Below the pieces are notes generated by a model. That model saw only the letters and a list, made by a program, of their open reading frames with translations. It was not told the DNA's origin and did no database searches. A program made the position numbers and the translations under genes. 64,000 bases of DNA from positions 62,001 through 126,000 of the forward strand of contig NZ_JAVRHT010000003.1 in the NCBI RefSeq assembly GCF_031846415.1, in the 5' to 3' direction. This DNA comes from Rubrivirga litoralis. GTDB lineage: Bacteria > Bacteroidota > Rhodothermia > Rhodothermales > Rubricoccaceae. Positions 42,304 through 50,055 of this stretch are shown one piece after another; the first letter of the stretch is position 1; every line of letters begins with the position of its first letter.

Positions 42304-42719
42304 GGACGGACCCAAAGGGCGGGCGGGGGCGGGGTGGCGCCGGAGTCTACCGCCCCGCCCCCCTCAGCGTGCGGCGAGCAGCGTGCGGCGAGCAACGGGC
42401 GGACCCCAAGGGCGGGGCGGTCGCGCCGAGCGCGCCGCCATCCCGAGGCGGCGGCCGTCCCCCTCCTGGCCAGGAGGGGCTAGGGGTGGTCGTCGGGCGG
42501 GCGGGGCGGTTCGGGAAAGGGGCCGCCCCGCCCGTCGCCGCCCGTTCGCTGCGCTCCCTTCATCGCACGAACCGTCCCCTTTGAAAAGAGGCACTCCACC
42601 CCGCCCCCGACGCGCGAGGGCGGGGCGGCCGCATCTTCCGCTCGCCGCTCGCCGCTCGCCGCTCGCCGCTCGCCGCTCGCCGCTCGCCGCTCGCCGCTCG
42701 CCGCTCGCCGCTCGCCGCC
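42304..42719. other. 416-bp repeat-rich intergenic region
   Basis: Holds GCGTGCGGCGAGCA words (42365-42402), a perfect 20-bp palindrome (42460-42479, half-site CCCCTCCTGG), and the leader GGGCGGGGCGGCCGCATCTTC followed by about eleven CCGCTCG heptamers (42638-42717). The GGCGAGC words at the left are the complement of the right array. No gene is supported. Confidence 0.65.
42638..42717. repeat. (CCGCTCG)~11 heptamer array
   Basis: About eleven CCGCTCG units after the leader at 42617-42637. It runs to 3 bp before the stop codon of the minus-strand gene at 42720. The short two-unit version of the same heptamer and leader is at 10637-10668. Confidence 0.95.
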
Positions 42720-44924
42720 TCAGAACCGGACCCGCACCTGCACCCCCAGGTCCCGCACCCGATTCCCCTCGACGGCGTCCGCCCCGGACCCGATGCGGCG
42801 GACGTCGCGGAGCCACGTCGCCGCCAGCTTCGCCTGGACCGTCACCGCCGGGACGGGCTGCGCCGAGAGCAGGACGTAGGCCCGCGCGCCCCGCCCCGCC
42901 AGCGCGGGGACGGAAAAGACGCCCGTGAGGTCGTTCTCGAACACGAACACCCGCGAGGCGAACCCGTCCGTCTCGAACAGCGCGAGCCGGGCGCTCGCGC
43001 GGAGCCACCCCAGCGCCTGCCAGCGGACGTCCTGGTAGACGAGCGAGCCCGTCTCGACCGCCCCGCCCGGCGCGACGGCCCGCGAGCCCTCGACGCGCGC
43101 GCGCAGGCGGAGCGCCCGCGACGCGTCCCACTCGCCCTGGAGGCGGACCGACTGCCGCGTCCGCGCGCCCAGCCCGCCGACAGCCGAGCCCGGCACCACG
43201 TTCGGCACGTCGAGGCCGACCTCGCGCGTCTCGGTCCGCGCCTGGAGCGAGGCCCGGAGGTAGCGCCGCGGCCGGTGCTCGACGCGCACGAGCGCCTCCC
43301 AGCCCTGGCTCGGGCGGGGCACCGTAAAGCGCAGGAACGGGAAGCGGTACTGGTCGAGGTACGCGTCGACCGTCCACGCCCGGGCGGGGCGGAGGCGGAG
43401 CCCGGCGTAGAGCCCGGTCTCGTTCTGGCCGACCCCGTTCCGCTCGCCGAACGGGTAGCCGTGGAGGGTCGTGAAGCCGGGGGCGTAGTGGCGGCCGACG
43501 ACCAGGAGCTCGGCCGCGCCCAGCGACGCCAGGAGCCCGCCCACGCCGCCGAGCGCCCCGCCCGGCCCGCGCGCGAGTTCCCCGAACGCCCGCCCCGCCC
43601 GGACCGAGGCGTCGGCGTAGGCGCTGACGGTCGTGGCGTCCGTGCCCTCGAACGCGAACCGCTGGTCGGGGCGCGGGCCGCGCGCGAGCGGGGTGGAAAA
43701 CGTCGAGTGCATGCCCACGACGCCCGCGCGGCCGACCACGCGCGCCGACGCCAGGCGGAGCTCCGCCCCGCCCCCGACGAGCGTCTCGCCGAGCGCCCCG
43801 CGCCGCGCCCGCTCGCGGTCCGTCCGGTGGAGGCCGGTGGACGTCCGGCTCGTGACGGTGCCGAGGCCGTCCGTCGTGTCGGGCGCGAGGACGCTCGCGT
43901 CGAGGCTCCGGCGGCTCGCGAACGCCGAGACGTAGACGTAGGGCGTGGCCGCGACCGTCAGCCCGGCGCCGCGGAGGAAATTCGTCTCGTCGACCGAGCC
44001 GTACGGGCGGAGCCCGCGCCCGCTGCGGAGCGGCCCGCCGACGGCGTCCGGCCCTTTCCCGAACCCCGACGCCCGCCACAGCGCCACGCCCTGCCCGAAC
44101 TCCGCCACGAAGTCGCCGACGACGAGCGCGTCGATGCGGCCGGCGTCGAGGAGCGCGGCGTGCCCGCTCACGTGGTCGTACCCCACCCCGCCCGCGAACG
44201 GCTCGCCGGGGTCCTTCTCCAGCGTGAGGTTGACGCTGAGCTGCCGCCGGTACGTCGCCTGGAGGCGCGTGTAGACGCGGGCCGGGCCGCCGGCGTAGAC
44301 CCTCGCCGAGTCGGGGCCGAGAAAGCCGGCGCCCAGGTCGAGCCGCCGCTGCACGCGCTGCGTGCCTGCGTAGCGGAGCCCCGAGGCCACGTCGGCGAGC
44401 GTGGGCGGGGCGGGAAACCGGGCGGGGCGGCCGGCGACCGCGGTGAGGTAGGGGCCGGCGTCGAGCACGTCAGCGCGGGAGAGGCCGTCGACGCGGCGCA
44501 GGGCGTCGACCGACGAGAACGGTCCGTTCGCCTCGCGGTCGCGGACGACGGCCGCGGCCCCGACCGGCCCCAGCGCGGGCACCTGCGCGAGCTCCTCGGC
44601 CGTCGCCGCGTTCACGTCGAGCGGGTCGGCGCGGATCGCCGCGAGCCGCTCCAGGAGCGCCGTCGGGTCGCCCTCGACGCCGTCCTCGACGAGCGCCTCG
44701 AACCGGGCGTCCAGCGCGTCCGCGATATCGAGCGTGTCGGGCGGGGCGGGGCGGACCTGCGCGGCGGCGGGGGAGAGGGCGAGGACCGCGAGGCCGAGCG
44801 CGAGCCGCCGCGCCCAGGCCGACCGGCCGCCGCCCCGCCCGAGCGTTTCGGCCCGCCCTGGCCCTCCGCCCCGCCCTCGGCGGGCGGGGTGGGGGAGAGG
44901 GCGATGCGGGCGGGGCGGCCTCAA
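42720..44924 (-). CDS. Exported helix-hairpin-helix plus outer-membrane barrel protein
   Basis: 734 residues. A long basic N-region, then a signal peptide (RRLALGLAVLALSPAAAQ). Residues about 90-150 are ComEA-type HhH repeats (DVNAATAEELAQVPALGPVGAAAVV; SSVDALRRVDGLSRADVL). The remainder is a long beta-strand-rich region ending VRVRF, typical of an outer-membrane barrel. No ATG or GTG exists in frame near the N-terminus. The only candidate is a TTG at 44924 overlapping the upstream stop (TTGA), so translation is probably coupled. Homologous HhH-barrel proteins are found in Bacteroidota, function unknown. Confidence 0.85.
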   Translation of the reverse strand: MRPPRPHRPLPHPARRGRGGGPGRAETLGRGGGRSAWARRLALGLAVLALSPAAAQVRPAPPDTLDIADALDARFEALVEDGVEGDPTALLERLAAIRADPLDVNAATAEELAQVPALGPVGAAAVVRDREANGPFSSVDALRRVDGLSRADVLDAGPYLTAVAGRPARFPAPPTLADVASGLRYAGTQRVQRRLDLGAGFLGPDSARVYAGGPARVYTRLQATYRRQLSVNLTLEKDPGEPFAGGVGYDHVSGHAALLDAGRIDALVVGDFVAEFGQGVALWRASGFGKGPDAVGGPLRSGRGLRPYGSVDETNFLRGAGLTVAATPYVYVSAFASRRSLDASVLAPDTTDGLGTVTSRTSTGLHRTDRERARRGALGETLVGGGAELRLASARVVGRAGVVGMHSTFSTPLARGPRPDQRFAFEGTDATTVSAYADASVRAGRAFGELARGPGGALGGVGGLLASLGAAELLVVGRHYAPGFTTLHGYPFGERNGVGQNETGLYAGLRLRPARAWTVDAYLDQYRFPFLRFTVPRPSQGWEALVRVEHRPRRYLRASLQARTETREVGLDVPNVVPGSAVGGLGARTRQSVRLQGEWDASRALRLRARVEGSRAVAPGGAVETGSLVYQDVRWQALGWLRASARLALFETDGFASRVFVFENDLTGVFSVPALAGRGARAYVLLSAQPVPAVTVQAKLAATWLRDVRRIGSGADAVEGNRVRDLGVQVRVRF

Positions 44925-45763
44925 AACGCCACCTCGACGCCGATGGCCGGCGTGAACCCCAGCGACTCGTGCCGCTCGACGGCCACGTCCGCCCGGAGCG
45001 CGCCGATCGACAGGCCGACGCCGCCCGCGAGGCGGACCGGCCCGGTCGAGACGCCCAGCCGGGCGACGAGCACGCGGGCGAGCGCGGCCTCGGCGCCGGC
45101 CCGCACCGACAGCCCGAGGTCTCGGTCCTGGTCGGCGTCGAGCACGAGGAGCGCCCGCGGCGACGGCCGGTACGCGACGCCCACGGTGACGCCGGGGACC
45201 GTCGATGCCGACGCGCCGAGGTCGTCGCCCCGGAGCCCGAGCAGGTTGCGGGCCGCCAAGCCGGCCCGGAGGCCGGGCGCGAGGTCGGCCTGGAGGCCGG
45301 CCCCGACCAGGACCGTCGTCGCCGACTCGAACCCCTCGGTCACGGCCGACTCGACGCCCGCCGACACGCCCACGTCCAGCCGCCGGCCGACCCCGAGGCG
45401 GACGCCCCGCGCGACGCCCGCGACGACGCGCGTCTCGCGCCGTTCCGAGAACCCGTACGTCCGCCCGCTCGCGCCGACGACGCCGAGCGGGGTGGGGAGC
45501 GCGGCCACGGCCGAGGCCAAGCCCAACTCGCCCAGCCCGAACGCCTGGCTCGCCTGGAGTCCGATGCGCGGGCCGCCCAAGCCGGCGAGCGCCGCCGGGT
45601 TCGTGTGGCCCCACGGCTCGGCGCCGATCGCCACGCCGGCCCGGCCCAATGCGAGCACGCGCGCCCCGCCCTCGGCGAGCTGGGCCTCGGCCCGCCCCGC
45701 CCCGCCCAGCACGACCGCCACGAGCAGGAGGACGGCGCGGGCGAGCGGGGTGGGGGCGCGCAT
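44921..45763 (-). CDS. PorV/PorQ-like outer-membrane barrel protein
   Basis: 280 residues with a signal peptide (LARAVLLLVAVVLGGAGRAEAQ). The mature N-terminus EGGARVLALGRAGVAIGAEPWGHTNPAALAGL matches the GAR..ALG.AG.A....W....NPA.LA pattern of PorV/PorQ/UPF0164-type barrels. The rest is amphipathic strands, ending in Phe. It overlaps the HhH-barrel gene by 4 bp, and the PorD gene is divergent next door, which suggests a link to T9SS or outer-membrane assembly. Confidence 0.82.
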   Translation of the reverse strand: MRAPTPLARAVLLLVAVVLGGAGRAEAQLAEGGARVLALGRAGVAIGAEPWGHTNPAALAGLGGPRIGLQASQAFGLGELGLASAVAALPTPLGVVGASGRTYGFSERRETRVVAGVARGVRLGVGRRLDVGVSAGVESAVTEGFESATTVLVGAGLQADLAPGLRAGLAARNLLGLRGDDLGASASTVPGVTVGVAYRPSPRALLVLDADQDRDLGLSVRAGAEAALARVLVARLGVSTGPVRLAGGVGLSIGALRADVAVERHESLGFTPAIGVEVAF

Positions 45764-45806
45764 AATGGTCTAGCGGTCTCGTTGGGGGCGGGGCGGACGA
45801 GGTCCG

Positions 45807-45814
45807 TAGCTTCC
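45807..45814 (+). promoter_or_regulatory. -7-like box TAGCTTCC
   Basis: TAGCTTCC in the gap between the divergent barrel gene and the PorD gene, 44 nt before the ATG at 45859. It shares TAGCTT with the boxes before 8383, 14964 and 39058. Confidence 0.4.
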
Positions 45815-45858
45815 TCTCCGTGCGGAACGTACCCGGCCGCCTCTGCCCACCAGACTCG

Positions 45859-46776
45859 ATGAGACTCATGCCCTGGTATCGCTTTGGCGCACTCCTCGTC
45901 CTGGCGGTCGCCCTCGCCGCGCCGGCAGCGGCCCAGGAGCTGAACTGCGTGGTCTCGATCAACCGGCAGGCCGTCCCGGGGAGCGAGTACGAGTTCCTCG
46001 ACGAGCTCCGCACGGAAGTCGCGCGCTACCTCAACGACCGGGCGTGGACCGAGGACCGCTACCAGGCCGACGAGCAGATCGACTGCGACGTCCAGATCAC
46101 GATCCGCCAGGCCGTTACGCTCTCGACGTTCAGCGCCCAGATCGTGGTCCAGTCCAGCCGGCCGGTCTACGGGACCGCTCAGCGGACGACGCTGCTCGCC
46201 GTGCCCGACGCCAAGTGGACCTTCGGCTACACGCGCGGGCAGGCGCTCGTGTACGACCCGAACCGCTACAACTCGCTCACGTCGGTCCTCGACTTCTACG
46301 CCAACCTCATGCTGGGCTACGACTACGACTCGTTCGCCCCGCTGGGCGGGACGGTCTACTTCGAGCGGGCGCGGCAGACGGCGGAGCTGGCCCGGGGGGC
46401 GATCGGGGCCACGGACTGGCAGAGCGACCGGGCCGACGAGCAGACCCGGTCCCTCCTGATCCAGGAGGTGCTCAACCCGACCTTCGAGCCGCTCCGCCGG
46501 GCCATGTTCACGTACCACTACACGGTCCTCGACCACTTTCTCGTCGAGCCCGAGGTGGCGTGGGTGGAGGCGACGGCCATGCTCGGGCGGCTCCACGAGC
46601 TGTTCCTCCTCTCCAGCCGCCGTCGGTACGTGACCGACCTGTTCTACGCGGCCAAGTACCAGGAGCTCACCGACCTCCTGATCGACGCGCCGCAGCGGAA
46701 CGAGGCCTACGCGCTCCTCTCGGAGATGGACCCGTCGCACCTCGCGACGTACGACGCGCTCGTCTCGGGCCGCTAG
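45859..46776 (+). CDS. porD: T9SS protein PorD (DUF4835 family)
   Basis: 305 residues. Signal peptide (MPWYRFGALLVLAVALAAPAAAQ), then ELNCVVSINRQAVPGSEYEFLDELRTEVARYLNDRAWTEDRYQADEQIDCDVQITI, VQSSRPVYGTAQRTTLL and SVLDFYANLMLGYDYDSFAPLGGTVYFERA, all characteristic of DUF4835/PorD. PorD is required for type IX secretion in Porphyromonas, with an undefined periplasmic role. An ATG at 45868 is an alternative start. The substrate-type T9SS domain on the first gene of the window fits an active T9SS. Confidence 0.9.
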   Translation: MRLMPWYRFGALLVLAVALAAPAAAQELNCVVSINRQAVPGSEYEFLDELRTEVARYLNDRAWTEDRYQADEQIDCDVQITIRQAVTLSTFSAQIVVQSSRPVYGTAQRTTLLAVPDAKWTFGYTRGQALVYDPNRYNSLTSVLDFYANLMLGYDYDSFAPLGGTVYFERARQTAELARGAIGATDWQSDRADEQTRSLLIQEVLNPTFEPLRRAMFTYHYTVLDHFLVEPEVAWVEATAMLGRLHELFLLSSRRRYVTDLFYAAKYQELTDLLIDAPQRNEAYALLSEMDPSHLATYDALVSGR

Positions 46777-46790
46777 CGGGCGGGGCGGCA

Positions 46791-46828
46791 CCACCCCGCC
46801 CCCGGGTCCTGCGGCGGGGGCGGGGCGG
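46791..46828. terminator. Bidirectional motif-pair hairpin
   Basis: CCACCCCGCCCCCG (46791-46804) faces CGGGGGCGGGGCGG (46815-46828) between convergent genes ending at 46776 and 46836. A 14-bp stem with one mismatch. Confidence 0.55.
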
Positions 46829-46835
46829 TTCCGGC

Positions 46836-48908
46836 TCAGTCCCGGGCGATCCGGGCGCTGCGGATCAGGTCGCCCTGGAGGATGCGGTCGACGACGTCCT
46901 GGCCCGCGACGACGCGGCCGAACGCCGTGTAGCGGCCGTCGAGGTGCGGCTGCGGGCTGTGCGTGACGAAAAACTGGGCGCCCTCGGTGTCCTTGCCCGC
47001 GCTCGCCATGCCGGCCGTGCCCGTCGTGAACCGGAGCCGCGTGAACTCGCTTCGGATCGGCGTGGCCGGCCCGCCGTAGCCGTCGCGGCGCGTGTAGTCG
47101 CCGCCCTGGACCACGAACGCCGGGACCACGCGGTGGAACGGGACGCCGTCGTAGAGGTCGCGGGCGGCCGTCGCCGCGATGCGCTGGGCCGTCTGCGGCG
47201 CCGACTCCACGTCGAGCTCGATCTCGACCCGGCCCCGGTCGGTGTCGAGCACGAGGCGCGGGGCCGAGCCGAGGCGGGCGAGAAAGTCCCAGTCGACCGA
47301 CGTCGTCTCCACCCCGCCCTCGCCGGCCAGGTCCACCTCGACGCCCTCGGTGAGCCGGTCGTTGAGCGCGTCGCGGGCCGCGCGGCGGAGCACGGGGTGG
47401 CCGCCCTGGAGCGCGACCCCGACCAGGAAGTCGACCTCGGACCCGTCGCGGATCTGGCCGGCCGCGCGGAGGATCTCGACCATCGGCTCGACGTCGGCCG
47501 GCGCGTCGAGGTCGGCGTAGACGTCGCGGAGGAGGGCGCCGGCGCCGAGCGGCCAGAACGCCGAGTCGGCCAGGGCGCGGGCCGACTCGGTCGCCGTGGC
47601 GAGGTCGGCCCGGCGGAGGCCCTGCGAGAAGGCGTCGTAGAACGGCCGCGCGCCCGAGGTCCCGGCCTCCCACCGCTGGCGGAGGGCGCCGAGCGCGGCG
47701 GCCGCGCTGCGCACGTCGGCGCCGCCGGCCTCGGCGAACAGGCGCGCGCGCGAGGCCGCGTCGTCGGCCACGCCGAGCGCGCGGAGCGCGGCGGCGCGTG
47801 CGAACGGGTCCTGCTGGCGGTCGGCCCACGCGGCGACGGCATCGCCCCGCCCCGCCCGCGCGAGGAGCGGGAGCGCGGCGGCCTGGACCGGCCACGGGCG
47901 GCGGCCGCCGACGGCGTCGAGCGCGAGCGCCACCTCGCTCGGCGAGGGCGGGGCAGCGTCGGTGGCCAACTGCTCGAAGGCCACCTGCGCCACGTGCGGG
48001 TTCGGGTCGTCGGTGGCGCGGGCGAGGGCGGGGCGGCCGGCCGTGCCCAGGGCGCCGAGCGCGCGCGCGGCGTCCACGCGCGCCCGCCAGTCGGGGGCGT
48101 CGGCGAGCGCGGCGGCGAGGCGGCCGGCGTCCTGCGGGTCTTCGAGGCGGCCGAGTGCGCGAGCGAGCGCGCCCCGCCCCGCCCCGCTCACCTGCGGCCC
48201 GCTCCCGTCGAACGCCGCGCGGAGTGCCGCGGCCTGGTCGCGCCACGCCGAGACCGGCGCGCGCGAGAACGCGTACGCCGCCGCCTCGCGGACCCGAGCA
48301 TCGGGGGCGCCCAGGCGGACGGCCAGGGCCTGCGCCCAGGCGTTGCTGGTCACGCCGCGTAGGCCCATCCGCGCCAGCGCCAGCGTGCGCCGCGCTTCGA
48401 GGCCGTCGGGGAGCGGGACCTGGAGGAGCGGAGCGATGTCGGCCCGCCCGCCCGTCTTGCCCACGGCGTCGAGGAGCTCGGCGAGCACAGCCGGCGCGGC
48501 CTCGGTGCGCAGCGAGACGAGCAGCGCCACGCCGGCCGTCGAGTCGGCCGACTGGCCGAGCGCGAACGCGGCGTCGGCGCGGACGGACGGGGCCTCGTCG
48601 GAGAGCGCCGCGCGGAGCGCGGGGACGGCCTCGGGCGCCTGCACCGAGCCCAGCGCAAACGCCGCGCGGGCTCGCACCACGCTGTCGGGGCTCTCGAGCG
48701 CGGCGATCAGCCCATCGGCGTCGCGGCGGACCTGGAGGTCGACGAGCGCCTGGAGGTCGGGCCGCGCGAGCAGGCCGTCGGGTGCCCGGCCATCCAGGAC
48801 GGCGTCGGGCGGGGCGGACGGCGCCGCCCCGCCCGAGGTGACCGCGCATCCGGCGGCGAGGAACGCGAGGGCCGCAACGGCGGCGAGAGGGGCGGGGTGG
48901 AGGCGCAC
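46836..48908 (-). CDS. HEAT-repeat lipoprotein with C-terminal cyclophilin domain
   Basis: 690 residues. Lipobox FLAAG-Cys21. Residues about 60-500 are HEAT-like repeats (SVVRARAAFALGSVQAPEAVPALRAAL; SVRADAAFALGQSADSTAGVALL). Residues about 525-690 are a cyclophilin-type peptidyl-prolyl isomerase: VEIELDVESAPQTAQRIAA, YDGVPFHRVVPAFVVQGGD, FTTGTAGMASAGKDTEGAQFFVTHSPQPHLDGRYTAFGRVVAGQDVVDRI. The FHR and QFF active-site residues are present. Likely a membrane-anchored folding factor in which the repeats hold client or partner proteins. Confidence 0.93.
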   Translation of the reverse strand: MRLHPAPLAAVAALAFLAAGCAVTSGGAAPSAPPDAVLDGRAPDGLLARPDLQALVDLQVRRDADGLIAALESPDSVVRARAAFALGSVQAPEAVPALRAALSDEAPSVRADAAFALGQSADSTAGVALLVSLRTEAAPAVLAELLDAVGKTGGRADIAPLLQVPLPDGLEARRTLALARMGLRGVTSNAWAQALAVRLGAPDARVREAAAYAFSRAPVSAWRDQAAALRAAFDGSGPQVSGAGRGALARALGRLEDPQDAGRLAAALADAPDWRARVDAARALGALGTAGRPALARATDDPNPHVAQVAFEQLATDAAPPSPSEVALALDAVGGRRPWPVQAAALPLLARAGRGDAVAAWADRQQDPFARAAALRALGVADDAASRARLFAEAGGADVRSAAAALGALRQRWEAGTSGARPFYDAFSQGLRRADLATATESARALADSAFWPLGAGALLRDVYADLDAPADVEPMVEILRAAGQIRDGSEVDFLVGVALQGGHPVLRRAARDALNDRLTEGVEVDLAGEGGVETTSVDWDFLARLGSAPRLVLDTDRGRVEIELDVESAPQTAQRIAATAARDLYDGVPFHRVVPAFVVQGGDYTRRDGYGGPATPIRSEFTRLRFTTGTAGMASAGKDTEGAQFFVTHSPQPHLDGRYTAFGRVVAGQDVVDRILQGDLIRSARIARD

Positions 48909-49031
48909 GGAGTCCGGGGGGAGGAGCGGCAGGCGGGCCGGCGACTAACGGGCGCCGGCGTGGCCTGGTGCATCAGGCCGCAGTCGGATCGGCGATCGCC
49001 CGCCGTGGCCCCGCCCGCCGGGAGCAACGGG

Positions 49032-49115
49032 TGCGAAAGAGGGGACTCGAACCCCTACGGCCTTTCGGCCACCAGATCCTAAGTCTGGCGCGTCTACCAA
49101 TTCCGCCACTCTCGC
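49032..49115 (-). tRNA. tRNA-Leu (anticodon UAG)
   Basis: Read on the minus strand: acceptor GCGAGAG pairs with CTTTCGC (one G-U). D-arm TGGCGGAATTGGTAGACG. Anticodon stem CCAGA/TCTGG with loop CTTAGGA, giving UAG. A long class II variable arm (GGCCGAAAGGCC). T-arm with GGTTCGAGTCCC. The 3' end reads A-CCC, so CCA is not encoded. It decodes CUA, a rare codon in this GC-rich DNA. Confidence 0.97.
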
Positions 49116-49134
49116 AGGTGACCAAGATAACCGC

Positions 49135-50055
49135 CTACGCCGCCCCGCCCGCGAGGAGCGCCACGACACGCGGCGTCACATCGAGGAGCGAGCGGGCGTC
49201 GGCGAACGCGCCCGCGCCGTCGCCCCAGGCTACGAGCGGGACCGGGTGGCGCGTGTGGGTCTTGGTGCCCAGGTCCTCCAGGTTGCCGTGGTCGCTGGTC
49301 ACGACGAGGAGATCGGCCGGGCCGAGGGCGCCGAGGAGGGTGTCGAAAAAGCGGTCGAGCGACCGAAGAACGGCCGCCGCGCGGTCCGGGTCGCGGCTGT
49401 GCCCGGCCTTGTCGGTCAGGAAGTACTCGGACAGCGTGAACGCGTGGCGCCGTGCGAGGCGCGCGAGGCGCCGCGCCGCCTCGGCCTCCGTCGTCGGCTC
49501 GTGGTCGGGGTCGAGCAGGCGCGCCCACGTCTCGCCCGTGAGGTCGGCCGGGAGCGCCTCACCGCGCGCGAGGTCGGCCGCCCGGCGCAGGCGAACGCCC
49601 GCCGAGTGCGCCGCGAGCGTCGTCGTGGTCCACCGGCCGCGGGCTTCGACGGCGTCGAAAAAACGGTCGGGGTAGGCGTTCGCGAACGCCAGCCGGTCCG
49701 GCGCCACCCCGCCCGCGACGAGCCGCGCGAACACGCTCCGCGCAGCGACGGTGGGGCGGACGGCCGTAGGCGGGTACGGCCCAAAGTGGCGCCCGTGGAG
49801 GCGGACGGCGTCCTCGCCCGTGAACAGCGCCGACTGCCCGGTCCCGCTCTGCGGCAGCCCGTCCACGCCCAGCGTGGCGTCGATCGGCACGAACACGTGG
49901 CGGGCCTCGCGGACCGGCGCGGCCTCGGCCGTCCACCGCTGGCCGCCCGCGAGCTGCTCGAAGGCGGGGAGGTTGAGGGCGCTGAACGGGTTGTCCGCCC
50001 CGCCCGGCCCCAGCCCGACGCCGTCGAGGAAGACGAAGACGACGCGCTCGGTCAC
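49135..50055 (-). CDS. Alkaline-phosphatase-superfamily metalloenzyme
   Basis: 306 residues. Metal-binding motifs of the phosphoglyceromutase/phosphopentomutase type: VVFVFLDGVGLGPGGADNPF at the N-terminus, GLPQSGTGQSALFTGED (nucleophile region), FTLSEYFLTDKAGHSRD and LLVVTSDHGNLEDLGTKTHTRHPVPLVAWG. The reaction is unknown; members often act as phosphatases or mutases. The GTG start overlaps the stop of the DprA-like gene (GTGA), so the two are translationally coupled. Confidence 0.88.
   Translation of the reverse strand: MTERVVFVFLDGVGLGPGGADNPFSALNLPAFEQLAGGQRWTAEAAPVREARHVFVPIDATLGVDGLPQSGTGQSALFTGEDAVRLHGRHFGPYPPTAVRPTVAARSVFARLVAGGVAPDRLAFANAYPDRFFDAVEARGRWTTTTLAAHSAGVRLRRAADLARGEALPADLTGETWARLLDPDHEPTTEAEAARRLARLARRHAFTLSEYFLTDKAGHSRDPDRAAAVLRSLDRFFDTLLGALGPADLLVVTSDHGNLEDLGTKTHTRHPVPLVAWGDGAGAFADARSLLDVTPRVVALLAGGAA

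Noticed and set aside
19763..42717. Heptamer arrays at 19763, 32711 and 42638 as possible CRISPR arrays.
   Set aside because: They are uninterrupted 7-bp tandem repeats without spacers, and no cas genes are present.
44925..46013. N-terminal continuation of the HhH-barrel reading frame up to 46013.
   Set aside because: It overlaps the PorV-like and PorD genes and is low-complexity. The signal peptide lies just inside the TTG at 44924.
46044..48362. Very long plus-strand open frame (772 codons) opposite the HEAT-cyclophilin gene.
   Set aside because: It is Arg/Gly/Pro-rich low-complexity translation, the shadow expected in very GC-rich DNA. The opposite strand has clear domains.
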